From Natronorubrum sediminis (lineage in GTDB: Archaea; Halobacteriota; Halobacteria; Halobacteriales; Natrialbaceae), in NCBI RefSeq assembly GCF_900108095.1, contig NZ_FNWL01000001.1:682001-746000 (forward strand): DNA of 64,000 nucleotides, read 5' to 3'. The notes under the pieces were generated by a model, which worked only from the letters and a program-made list of their open reading frames with translations, did no database searches and had not been told where the DNA came from. Of the stretch, positions 34,701 through 41,227 are shown in pieces (the first letter of the stretch is position 1; every line of letters begins with the position of its first letter). The position numbers were made by a program, and so were the translations under genes.

Positions 34701-35998
34701 TCGACTTGGTACTCATTGAGCGTATCCGGATCGTCAGCGAGAATCGCCGGTTCGGGGCGAACCTCGATACCCTCGAGTTGCGTCGTTTCGGGGTCGCTCA
34801 TCGGCTCCAGTTCCCCTTCGGACGCCGCTTCGTCCGTGTCGTCCTTGGCAGAACCGTCCTCGTCGGCCTCGTCGGACTCGTCGGACTCGTTGGATTCGTT
34901 GGATTCGTTGGATTTGTTGGATTCGTCGTCGAGGATGTTCTGGAGACTCTGTAGGTCCCCCAAACTCTGGAACGTCTCGAGAATGCTCTGTTGTGTGCCA
35001 CCTCCCGTCTTCTCGAAGAGGTCGTATCGTTTCAACAGGCGACGCGCCTCGTCTTCGATGACGACTCGGCGACCGTCTTCGGTCGCTTTCTCTTTGATCC
35101 CGTCGTCAGAGTACTTGATTGCCGTTCTGAGTTTACCCGAGAGGAACTCCTGTAGTTCCAACTCGATCTCGTTCAGATACGGCTCGACCATGTAGTATTT
35201 CTTCTCGTTTTCCTTCTCGGAGTGGAAGATGACGACGTAAGCGTAGGGTTTGTTGACCCAGTAGCGTTCGACCTCCCGGAAGTGGGTCTTCTTGTCCATC
35301 GGGACGGCCTTCTCGAGGTCGTACCGATTCGAAACAGTCGTGTTCCCGTCGACGCTCGAGAAGAAGTCGTCTTCGTCGATTTCGTCTTGGATGTTGACCG
35401 TTCGTTCCTCGACGAGTTCGTCGAGTTCCATCGCGGCTTCGTCGCCGGCGAACAACCGCTGCTCGAGCGTCTCGGGGTCGAAGCCGAGTGCCTCCTCTTT
35501 GTCGTGACGGATAATCTCGCCGTCGCCGTCGCGCGGGCGGGAGCCGTCGTCGTCGTAGTAGTACTCCCACTTGTAGTGTTCCCACGTCCAGACGTCTTTG
35601 GTGACCGGCGTCGTCTCCGGGTCGACGTACTCGAGAAAAATGTCCTGCAGGACGTCAGCATTGTCGCCGGCGACGGGCATCGTCTCCGAGCGGAGGTCGT
35701 CCGGGTGGATTCCGAGATACGCTGTGGGGTCGAAGTCGACGCGATCCCAGTCCGCGCCGGTCGGAACCGTCTGCGATTCGTCGGTGTCGAGTCCGAGTTG
35801 CTCGTCACCCGTGGGTTCGTCGGGGTATAGCGTCGATACCTCGGTTCCGTACCCGTGTTCGATCATGAAGTCCTCCCACGTGTACTCGCCGACGCGAGCA
35901 CTGGGATTCGCGTCTGCATCAGCACCCGACTCGAGATCGGATTCCTCTCTCTCAGAAAAGTCCCCAGAATCCGATTGGTCGGCGTCGTCAATAGCCAT
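31748..35998 (-). CDS. pilB: Type IV pilus assembly ATPase PilB with long acidic C-terminal tail
   Basis: The 1,416-residue protein is a GspE/VirB11-type secretion ATPase. The N-terminal ~380 residues are acidic and include an N-repeat tract (near 34888-34926). The catalytic core has Walker A GGTASGKTT (about residue 583) and the Walker B region IVMGEIRGEE (about 654). After about residue 903 the protein is a D/E/S/T tail of roughly 510 residues with 18-residue repeats (about 32334-32545). Archaeal PilB proteins usually end soon after the ATPase. The start at 35998 (MAIDDADQSD) is preferred over an ATG seven codons upstream. It powers the pilus system encoded by the following genes. Confidence 0.93.
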   Translation of the reverse strand: MAIDDADQSDSGDFSEREESDLESGADADANPSARVGEYTWEDFMIEHGYGTEVSTLYPDEPTGDEQLGLDTDESQTVPTGADWDRVDFDPTAYLGIHPDDLRSETMPVAGDNADVLQDIFLEYVDPETTPVTKDVWTWEHYKWEYYYDDDGSRPRDGDGEIIRHDKEEALGFDPETLEQRLFAGDEAAMELDELVEERTVNIQDEIDEDDFFSSVDGNTTVSNRYDLEKAVPMDKKTHFREVERYWVNKPYAYVVIFHSEKENEKKYYMVEPYLNEIELELQEFLSGKLRTAIKYSDDGIKEKATEDGRRVVIEDEARRLLKRYDLFEKTGGGTQQSILETFQSLGDLQSLQNILDDESNKSNESNESNESDESDEADEDGSAKDDTDEAASEGELEPMSDPETTQLEGIEVRPEPAILADDPDTLNEYQVEKLLYQLKRNFIGYERIDGIKHDINVEDVSCDGYNSPVFVYHSEYEQIISNIYHGDDELDDFVVKLAQRSGKGISKRLPQVDATLPDGSRAQLTLGQEVSDHGTNYTIRQFKDVPFTPIDLINWNTFSLDEMAFLWLAIENHKSLIFAGGTASGKTTSLNAVSLFIPSSAKIVSIEDTREVELPQRNWIASVTRPSFSDDEQGDVDEFDLLEAALRQRPDYIVMGEIRGEEGRTLFQVMSTGHTTYTTFHADSVDEVLKRFTTDPINVSKTMFTALDLVSIQTQTRVQGRKVRRNKSLTEINHYEAEHDEINVQDVYQWQAETDEYLKMGDSNTLDEIQFDRGWSNEKLQEELFKREVILAYLIKNGLNTYAEVAATAQAFINDPDTILTLIANGQLEESLTDLREMESVLIDVDQEKEELVPRPDASSETYNLSMDILERAEESLFEEYRGKVPSGLASALGNIEDEEPIDVEQGDGDAFDFEESADGAVDENEWELDDGSSAFGVETADGEREPAWLSDDTGFEIGASGEVDTTADASASSSREDQSDSNQRRRTADTQSAETAVEQSSTGAGESASTPAASTPNESATIFPSDDPDEDDLGGLFDDMGETIDQLESTDSPAESKSLEAEPSTDNLDTESLFPDGDFESIFDPDGNDPSKSTDAGSKTDDIETAIRDVQSEDTAVNESPSTTSDSSTTESDESESDDTQPADAGEPDPDETESIDPPTIELGDSKVDDTESADPPTIELGDSKVDDTESADPPTIELGDSDEEENESVDPPTIELGDASDDDQDEATENDEDDPSSSPEPMAGDPTEAASSGETSDDEAIPAAPPDSSEEADVGEGESTTALEDGDADDNGTSQSEGDVAEEDTGEDASLEETANAAAVDTGGNESLFEDETDSVFSETDETPDDDDSLFDSTDQVQTDDSIFSHDKTVDDDETADDDETVDDNESAADADTPDHETTDGESTLDDSEETNS
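32334..32545 (-). repeat. pilB: 54-bp tandem repeat inside pilB
   Basis: Four units of 54 bp encode the 18-residue motif with core DPPTIELGDS. The second and third units (32388-32441 and 32442-32495) are identical at the nucleotide level; the outer two have diverged. The repeats lie in the acidic tail after the ATPase domain. Confidence 0.88.
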
Positions 35999-36019
35999 TA
36001 GCTTCATCCAAACTCTCAC

Positions 36020-36531
36020 CCTTCAAAAGATTCATCCACACAGTACCATATCTGATAATCACACAGACGGCCCCGAGTTTCTGTATTCTCGATTTCTGTA
36101 AGTCCGTAACCGTCGCGTTCTGTGAGATATAACAGGGATGGGATGATATGTGCTCACGACCAAACCTCTATGATCATATCATAATATCTATAGATGAACT
36201 TGGATAGACTCCTTCACTGTGACTGCGACCGACGCTGGGTCACGACGAGTGAGAGCGACGCGGTAGCGAGAACACAAACTCGTAACCGTTCACAGACGAC
36301 ATTTTCTCAACGGACACGTTGTAGAACGTTTTCAGTGATACCACTCACACCAACGCGTGGCGTTCCAACGTGGAGTAGCCCCATTCACCACGAGCGGGGT
36401 ATCTAGCTAATCGTGCCACCGACCGCTCGGAAGACGTCGGCTCGTTGCTCGAGTAGGGGTACTCGAGGGAGCGACTCCCCGTTCCCGTGGATTGAGAGGT
36501 GTACGGACAAGAGAGACGAACGTCGGTTCGC
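36020..36531. other. Non-coding, partly AT-rich stretch upstream of pilB
   Basis: 36020-36200 is clearly richer in A+T than its surroundings and contains several TATA-like words, including the palindrome TATGATCATA (near 36169). The pilB promoter must lie here. The only open frames beyond 36190 encode short basic peptides unlike the acidic proteome and are not called as genes. No RNA gene was seen before the tRNA fragment array. Confidence 0.5.
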
Positions 36532-36862
36532 GGGCGTGGCGGACAGGCGCGGCGGGATTCGAACCACGGTCGTTTCGCTACGCTTCACTCTCTGATTCGA
36601 ATCCGTGCCCGTCCGCTTCTCACGTCCGTTCGTCGCGGACAGGCGCGGCGGGATTCGAACTAAAATCAGACGTGCTCGCTTCGCTGTGCGCGACTGATAG
36701 GCTTCGATCCCTCCCGATCCGTTATCGGCTTCGCTCTGCCCAGCACGATAACGGGCGTGGCGGGATTCGAACCACCTGAACTTCGCTCGCTGTTGCTCGC
36801 TCGTTCCGTCGTTCAAGAATCCCGCCATGCCGGTTCGCTCGCCACAACGTGGCTCGCTGCAC
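36532..36862 (-). repeat. Array of tRNA 3'-end fragments
   Basis: Cores of the tRNA T-arm, shared as GCGGGATTCGAAC, occur at 36552-36564, 36648-36660 and 36761-36772, and again in the intact tRNA-Arg. Copies 1 and 2 share a perfect 26-bp direct repeat (36539-36564; 36635-36660). Copy 3 (36753-36773) equals the last 21 nt of the tRNA gene (36863-36883). An extra 11-bp piece of the acceptor end is at 36532-36542. Spacing is about 96-115 bp. The sequence between copies contains runs such as CTTCGCTCGCTG. This looks like accumulated attachment-site scars or duplicated tRNA ends. Confidence 0.75.
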
Positions 36863-36934
36863 GGGCGTGGCGGGATTCGAACCCACGATCAGAAGGTTAG
36901 GAACCTCCTGCCCTCTCCGCTAGGCCACACGCCC
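36863..36934 (-). tRNA. tRNA-Arg (anticodon CCU)
   Basis: The minus strand folds into a complete cloverleaf. The acceptor stem GGGCGTG pairs with CACGCCC, there is a D-arm, and the anticodon stem GGAGG/CCTTC encloses the loop TTCCTAA with anticodon CCT. The T-arm is GTGGG-TTCGAAT-CCCGC. The length is 72 nt, with no intron and no encoded CCA. It reads AGG codons, which are rare in this genome type. It lies just upstream of tatA on the same strand. Confidence 0.95.
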
Positions 36935-36952
36935 CTCGAGAAAAGAAATCGG

Positions 36953-37270
36953 TTAGCTGGATTCGGCTTCCGTCTCGGTTTCTTCGGTGACTGGCTCTGT
37001 GTCGACGAAGTCATCTTCTGCCTCGTTGATTTCCTCGCTGTACTCCTCTTCGAACTCCTCGTCAGTGCCGTCGAACTCCTCTCGCATTTCCTCGAGTTCC
37101 GATTCGACCTTTTCACGCCCTTTCTGGAATTCGCCCATCGCTTCCCCCGTCGATCGGGCGAGCTTCGGGATCTTGTTTGCCCCGAAGAGCAAAATGGCGA
37201 TGAAAAGGATGATCAGGAGTTCCGGACCCCCTGGGATAGGGGCGAACAGCGGTGCGATTTCGACTACCAT
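36953..37270 (-). CDS. tatA: Twin-arginine translocase subunit TatA/E
   Basis: From the ATG at 37270 the protein has 105 residues. It has a short outer N-terminus, one hydrophobic helix (ELLIILFIAILLFGANKIPKLAR) with the FG-x2-K/R-x-P hinge typical of TatA, an amphipathic helix (STGEAMGEFQKG) and a long acidic tail. It forms the Tat pore that exports folded proteins, the dominant export route in haloarchaea; the hydrolase at 2527-4095 is a likely client. A longer frame starts 9 codons upstream. tatC is not in the window. Confidence 0.93.
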   Translation of the reverse strand: MVVEIAPLFAPIPGGPELLIILFIAILLFGANKIPKLARSTGEAMGEFQKGREKVESELEEMREEFDGTDEEFEEEYSEEINEAEDDFVDTEPVTEETETEAESS

Positions 37271-37576
37271 CTCTATGCGTGGCTTATCCGCTGGCAATTA
37301 TAACCTTTTTGGACCGCACAGTAAAACGGGACTCCACGAACGTCCGTTTCAGCGGGACCTCCGAGCTAATTACACCTGTGTCACTCGAGAATGTATTATC
37401 GCATCCCGTGTGATCGACGAGGGAGTAACTCGCTGTAATGGTGATACGTGTCCGCTCTAGTATGTGTGTGTCTACCGACCACTCCCTGCGATCGGAGCGT
37501 CTGAGGGGCGATCTCGGTGGGGCTACTGGTTCCGCGAACGAAACTGTCTTTCCCAGTTATCCGCAACTACCCACTG
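37271..37576. other. Intergenic stretch between tatA and peroxiredoxin
   Basis: This 306-bp divergent spacer must hold both promoters. Nothing else stands out: no repeat, RNA gene or acidic small frame is visible. Confidence 0.5.
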
Positions 37577-38056
37577 ATGCCTGAAACCGGAGACACAGCA
37601 CCAGACTTCACCGCACCGCTCGCAACCGGCGACGTCGAGTCCATCACGCTCTCGGAGCGCCTCGAGGACGGCGCGCCGATCGTACTCGCGTTCTTCCCGG
37701 GCGCGTTCACCGGCGTCTGTACGACCGAGATGTGTACGTTCCAAGACCGTCTCGCGTCGTTCAACGACCTCGACGCGAGCGTCTACGGCGTCAGCCGAGA
37801 CTCGCCGTTCGCACTCAACGAGTTCCGCGAGCAAAACAACCTCGAGTTCGGACTGATCAGTGACTTCAACCAGGAGATCATCGACGACTACGGAATCGCG
37901 ATGGACTTCGCCGACCTCGGCGTCTACGGCGTCGCAAAGCGCTCGGTCTTCGTCGTCGACGGCGACGGCGAAATCGCCTACTCGTGGGTCAGCGACGACC
38001 CCGGTGTCGAACCCGACTACGACGAAGTCGAAGCCGCCGTCGAAGACGCTGCGTAA
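37577..38056 (+). CDS. Peroxiredoxin (Bcp/AhpE-like)
   Basis: From the ATG at 37577 the protein has 159 residues with a thioredoxin-like fold. The peroxidatic Cys48 lies in the signature PGAFTGVCTTEMC, and Cys53 is spaced like the resolving Cys of Bcp-type enzymes (C-x4-C). It reduces hydrogen peroxide and organic peroxides. Frames extending 20 codons upstream show no family features. It stands alone, with an HD-domain gene downstream. Confidence 0.92.
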   Translation: MPETGDTAPDFTAPLATGDVESITLSERLEDGAPIVLAFFPGAFTGVCTTEMCTFQDRLASFNDLDASVYGVSRDSPFALNEFREQNNLEFGLISDFNQEIIDDYGIAMDFADLGVYGVAKRSVFVVDGDGEIAYSWVSDDPGVEPDYDEVEAAVEDAA

Positions 38057-38111
38057 GGGCTACTAACGCGAGAGGGACTGCTGATCGACTGCACGACCCG
38101 ATTGCCGTAGG

Positions 38112-38119
38112 GCTTTTTT
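38112..38119 (+). promoter_or_regulatory. TATA-like box of the HD hydrolase gene
   Basis: A T-rich box (CTTTTTTA) is centred about 26 bp before the ATG at 38142, consistent with leaderless transcription. Confidence 0.45.
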
Positions 38120-38141
38120 AGTCGGCTATCGACGTTCTCGT

Positions 38142-38957
38142 ATGAGCGATTCTGCTGGCGACGACCCATCGCGTCGTGTCTACCGTCCTAATGTGGACCA
38201 TCACTTTCCCGACGAGAAGTTGAACACCGTCCTCGAGTTCCTCGACGACGACGAAGAGATTGAAGCCTACCTCGAGGCACAGAACGTCAACGCGGTCGAC
38301 CGAATGCGCTACAACGACCACGGCACGAAGCACATCGAGATCGTCCGAAATCGGGCGCTGTGTCTCTACGACCTTCTCAAGGCTGGGAACGTCGATTTCA
38401 ACGGCGCGCGCCAGCAGGGATTGGCCGAGGCAGACGAGTCGGTCATCATCGCACTCGCCGCGACCCTCCACGACATCGGACACGTCGTCCACCGCGACGA
38501 ACACGCGTTTTACTCGATTCCGCTGGCTGCCGACGTCCTCGATCGAGTCCTCCCCGAGTTCTACGACGTCGCCGAGACGGTCCGGATGAAAGGCGAGGTC
38601 CTCCACGCAATTCTCTGTCACCATCGCACCGAGACGCCGCTGACGACGGAAGCGGGCGTCATCCGCGTCGCCGACGCCCTCGATATGGAGCGCGGGCGCT
38701 CTCGTATCCCCTACGAACACGGTGGGCGCGGCATCAACACTCTCTCGAGTCAGGCGATCAATCAAGTCACCCTACAAGAGGGCGATAGCAGCCCGGTAAT
38801 GGTCGAAATAGCGATGACCAACGCTGCCGGCGTCTACCAGGTTGATAATCTCCTCAAGGCGAAACTCGAGGGCTCCGGCCTCGAGGAACAGATTCGGATC
38901 GTCGCCGTCAACACGAACGAAAATCGCGAGCAGTTAGTCGAGCGAATCGAACTGTAA
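38142..38957 (+). CDS. HD-domain metal-dependent phosphohydrolase
   Basis: The 271-residue protein has HD-superfamily metal ligands in H64 (NDHGTKHIEIVRNRAL region), the HD pair of ATLHDIGHVVHRDEH and the later VIRVADALDMERGRS. HD proteins hydrolyse nucleotides or phosphoesters. The C-terminal ~70 residues are a beta-rich domain with no obvious homology. The substrate is unknown. It is conserved among haloarchaea by general look, but I cannot name the subfamily. Confidence 0.85.
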   Translation: MSDSAGDDPSRRVYRPNVDHHFPDEKLNTVLEFLDDDEEIEAYLEAQNVNAVDRMRYNDHGTKHIEIVRNRALCLYDLLKAGNVDFNGARQQGLAEADESVIIALAATLHDIGHVVHRDEHAFYSIPLAADVLDRVLPEFYDVAETVRMKGEVLHAILCHHRTETPLTTEAGVIRVADALDMERGRSRIPYEHGGRGINTLSSQAINQVTLQEGDSSPVMVEIAMTNAAGVYQVDNLLKAKLEGSGLEEQIRIVAVNTNENREQLVERIEL

Positions 38958-38981
38958 CGCTCCAGTGGCCACCTTCACCGA

Positions 38982-39206
38982 TTAGGTGAGGTGGTATCCG
39001 GATTCCGTCCGCTCGAGGTGGCCTCGGCTTCGAAGAGTACCGATAATCGAGAGCGCCGTTCCTTTCTTGAGTTCGAGATCTGCACAGAGCGCTTCGGTCG
39101 TCGTCCCACCGACAGCACCGATGTACAGATAGATCAGTTTCGCTCGAGGCGACTCGAGGTCGTTGGGCACCGCGACGCTGTGTCGGGATTCGTCGTATCG
39201 TTGCAT
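38982..39206 (-). CDS. Small winged-helix DNA-binding protein (TrmB-like)
   Basis: From the ATG at 39206 the protein has 74 residues: MQRYDESRHSVAVPNDLESP followed by a winged helix-turn-helix (AKLIYLYIGAVGGTTTEALCADLELKKGTALSIIGTLRSRGHLE). Such stand-alone wHTH proteins, similar to the TrmB N-terminal domain, are common transcription regulators in haloarchaea. A frame extending 8 codons upstream is an alternative. It converges with the HD gene across 25 bp. The target is unknown. Confidence 0.78.
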   Translation of the reverse strand: MQRYDESRHSVAVPNDLESPRAKLIYLYIGAVGGTTTEALCADLELKKGTALSIIGTLRSRGHLERTESGYHLT

Positions 39207-39362
39207 ACGAAACTGGCTCAGTTTCGACAATAATAAATCTACGTATCGACGATAGTCGAAATATCAGGGGCGGCTTCGGGTTGTTTGGGCACACGTGACA
39301 GATACCGGAACAATGCCGTCGGAAGTCAGCAGATTTTCCTTCCTCCCCTTCCGTGTCTCGAT

Positions 39363-39557
39363 ATGAATTACGAACTCGTCTTGTTAGGTCTCCTTACAGG
39401 AACGATCACCGGTGCGTTCTTCGCCCTCGTCGATGTGCCGATTCCTGCTCCACCTGAGTTGCCCGGATTGATGGGTATCGTTGGGATCTATCTCGGGTAC
39501 AAACTCGTCGAGGCCACGGACGTGAGCACGGATATCGCTGGCTGGCTTGGACTCTAA
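39363..39557 (+). CDS. XapX-domain small membrane protein
   Basis: From the ATG at 39363 the protein has 64 residues with two hydrophobic helices (ELVLLGLLTGTITGAFFALV and PGLMGIVGIYLGYKLVE) joined by a Pro-rich turn (VPIPAPPELPG). This is the XapX/DUF1427 pattern of small membrane proteins of unknown function. Longer frames start 26 codons upstream without support. Confidence 0.8.
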   Translation: MNYELVLLGLLTGTITGAFFALVDVPIPAPPELPGLMGIVGIYLGYKLVEATDVSTDIAGWLGL

Positions 39558-39596
39558 ACAGTCGCGACGATTCGTCGGTTGACGAAGTTTGGGTCG

Positions 39597-40901
39597 TCAG
39601 GGGTCGATGTCGAGATCGGCTGCAAACTCGCGGGCCCGCTCGCGGATCGATTCTGCGTCTGCGACCAACACGTCGCCGTCTCGCACGAGCACGTCACCGT
39701 CGACCATCGTAAACTGCACGTCGTCGCCGCGAGCCGCGAAGACGAGGTGGGAGTGTACGTCGTGAATCGGCGTTCCGCGCGTCACGTCCGTCTCGAGGCC
39801 GATGATGTCGGCTTTCCACCCTTCGCGAAGCGCACCGACGCGCTCGAAGCCGGCCGCCTTCGCGCCGTTTATCGTCGCCATCTCGAATACCGTCTTCGCG
39901 GGAAGCGCCTGTGGTTCGAGACGGTCGACCTTCTGGAGGAGCGAGGCCTGGCGCATTTCCGTGAACGGATCGAGCGTGTTGTTACACGGCGGGCCGTCGT
40001 TACCCAGCGCGACGTTGATCCCTCGCTCGAGGTAGTCGTCGACGGGTGCGACGCCGCTCGCGAGCTTCATGTTCGAGGACGGACAGTAGGTCACGTGCGT
40101 CCCCGTCTCGGCGAGTACCTCGCGCTCGCTGTCGTCGGTCCAGACACAATGTGCCAGGACGACGTCCTCGCCGGTCAACCCGACCTCGTCGAGCCAGTGG
40201 ATGTTTCGTTTGCCCGTTTCGTCCTCGACTGTCGCGACCTCGTCGCGATTCTCGCTCGCGTGGGTGTGAATCGTCACGCCGTCGTAGGCGTCTGCAAGTT
40301 CTCTCGTCTCTCGAAGGCACGTCTCGGTACAGCTAACGGCGAATCGCGGCGTCAGCGCATATCGAATTCGGCCGTCCTCGACGCCGTGATACCGACGGAT
40401 GAGCCGTTCGCTCTCCGCGAGCGCCTCGTCGGTCTCCTCGAGCAAGCCCGGCGGCGAATCCTTGTCCATCATCACCTTTCCGAGTCGCCCGCGGATGCCG
40501 AGTTCACGGGCCGCCTCGAAGGCCTCCTCGGCGTGAGAAACCGACAGGTGGTCGACGCACGTCGTCGTGCCGCTTTCGATCATCTCGAGGTATCCCAGTT
40601 CCGCGGCGACGCGCATCTCCTCGGCCGAGAGCGACGCCTCCATCGGCAACACGTACTCGAAGAGCCACTCGAGCAACGCAGTGTCGTCGGCAATGCCGCG
40701 ACCGAGACTCTGGACGGAGTGTACGTGCGCGCCCACCGTTCCCGGCGCGACGAGGTCGAGGGCGTGATGTTCGTGCTCGGGATAGGACTCGAGACAGGTC
40801 GTTCGGTCGTCGACGGCGACGATTCTATCGTCCTCGACGACGACCGCGCCGTCGTGAAGTACAGTGTCAGCGTCGACGATAACCGTCCCCGACAACAACA
40901 T
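39597..40901 (-). CDS. Amidohydrolase, adenosine-analogue deaminase type (5'-deoxyadenosine/MTA/SAH)
   Basis: The 434-residue protein has the amidohydrolase metal ligands: H59-x-H61 (VGAHVHSVQS), a later HTHASEN and LAHCVW, and the Asp in ALGNDGPPCNNTLDPF. This is the MtaD/DadD group, which deaminates 5'-methylthioadenosine, S-adenosylhomocysteine or 5'-deoxyadenosine in salvage of radical-SAM and methylation by-products. N-terminal beta strands (residues 1-55) are the usual composite domain. The metal ligands are intact, so it should be active. The exact substrate cannot be decided from sequence. Confidence 0.87.
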   Translation of the reverse strand: MLLSGTVIVDADTVLHDGAVVVEDDRIVAVDDRTTCLESYPEHEHHALDLVAPGTVGAHVHSVQSLGRGIADDTALLEWLFEYVLPMEASLSAEEMRVAAELGYLEMIESGTTTCVDHLSVSHAEEAFEAARELGIRGRLGKVMMDKDSPPGLLEETDEALAESERLIRRYHGVEDGRIRYALTPRFAVSCTETCLRETRELADAYDGVTIHTHASENRDEVATVEDETGKRNIHWLDEVGLTGEDVVLAHCVWTDDSEREVLAETGTHVTYCPSSNMKLASGVAPVDDYLERGINVALGNDGPPCNNTLDPFTEMRQASLLQKVDRLEPQALPAKTVFEMATINGAKAAGFERVGALREGWKADIIGLETDVTRGTPIHDVHSHLVFAARGDDVQFTMVDGDVLVRDGDVLVADAESIRERAREFAADLDIDP

Positions 40902-40944
40902 ATCGAGAGAGGATAGCCGGCCCCGCCGCTTAGCTCTGTGGATC

Positions 40945-41133
40945 TCAGGACGAGCCGACCGACAGTGACGCCTTCGATAGTCCCCACGCGAGACAGATCA
41001 GGGTCGCGAACGTGATGTAGCCGACGCCGAGTGGGAGAAACAACAACGGCAGATAATCGGCGAAGAGGTATCCAGCGACGAGGAGTACTGGAATCAGGAC
41101 GAGATTTATCCGGACGAATCGCTCGAGACCCAT
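40945..41133 (-). CDS. Small two-helix membrane protein
   Basis: The 62-residue protein has a basic N-terminus (MGLERFVRIN), two hydrophobic helices (LVLIPVLLVAGYLFADYLPLLF and GVGYITFATLICLAWGL) and a short Ser-rich tail. It lies on the minus strand between the amidohydrolase and sdhA. The alternating hydrophobic pattern and codon use support a gene, but function is unknown. Confidence 0.6.
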   Translation of the reverse strand: MGLERFVRINLVLIPVLLVAGYLFADYLPLLFLPLGVGYITFATLICLAWGLSKASLSVGSS

Positions 41134-41227
41134 CTACCTCCTATAATCGGCAGAAAACACAAAGCTTTGCTGATCTCGAGTGAATCCTCGAATCGCGGCC
41201 GAGAAGAGAATCGACGGCTGGTGTGGA

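Noticed and set aside
36194-36406. 70-residue plus-strand frame after an AT-rich box
   Set aside because: The product is basic with no hydrophobic or domain signal. The AT-rich box more likely belongs to pilB control.
36403-36828. 141-residue minus-strand frame through the tRNA-fragment array
   Set aside because: It is basic and repetitive (VRIPPRLSAT repeats come from the tRNA cores) and not acidic like real haloarchaeal proteins. It is explained by the repeats.
36532-36862. CRISPR-like array
   Set aside because: The repeats are tRNA ends with different flanks and spacers of unequal length, with no cas gene nearby.
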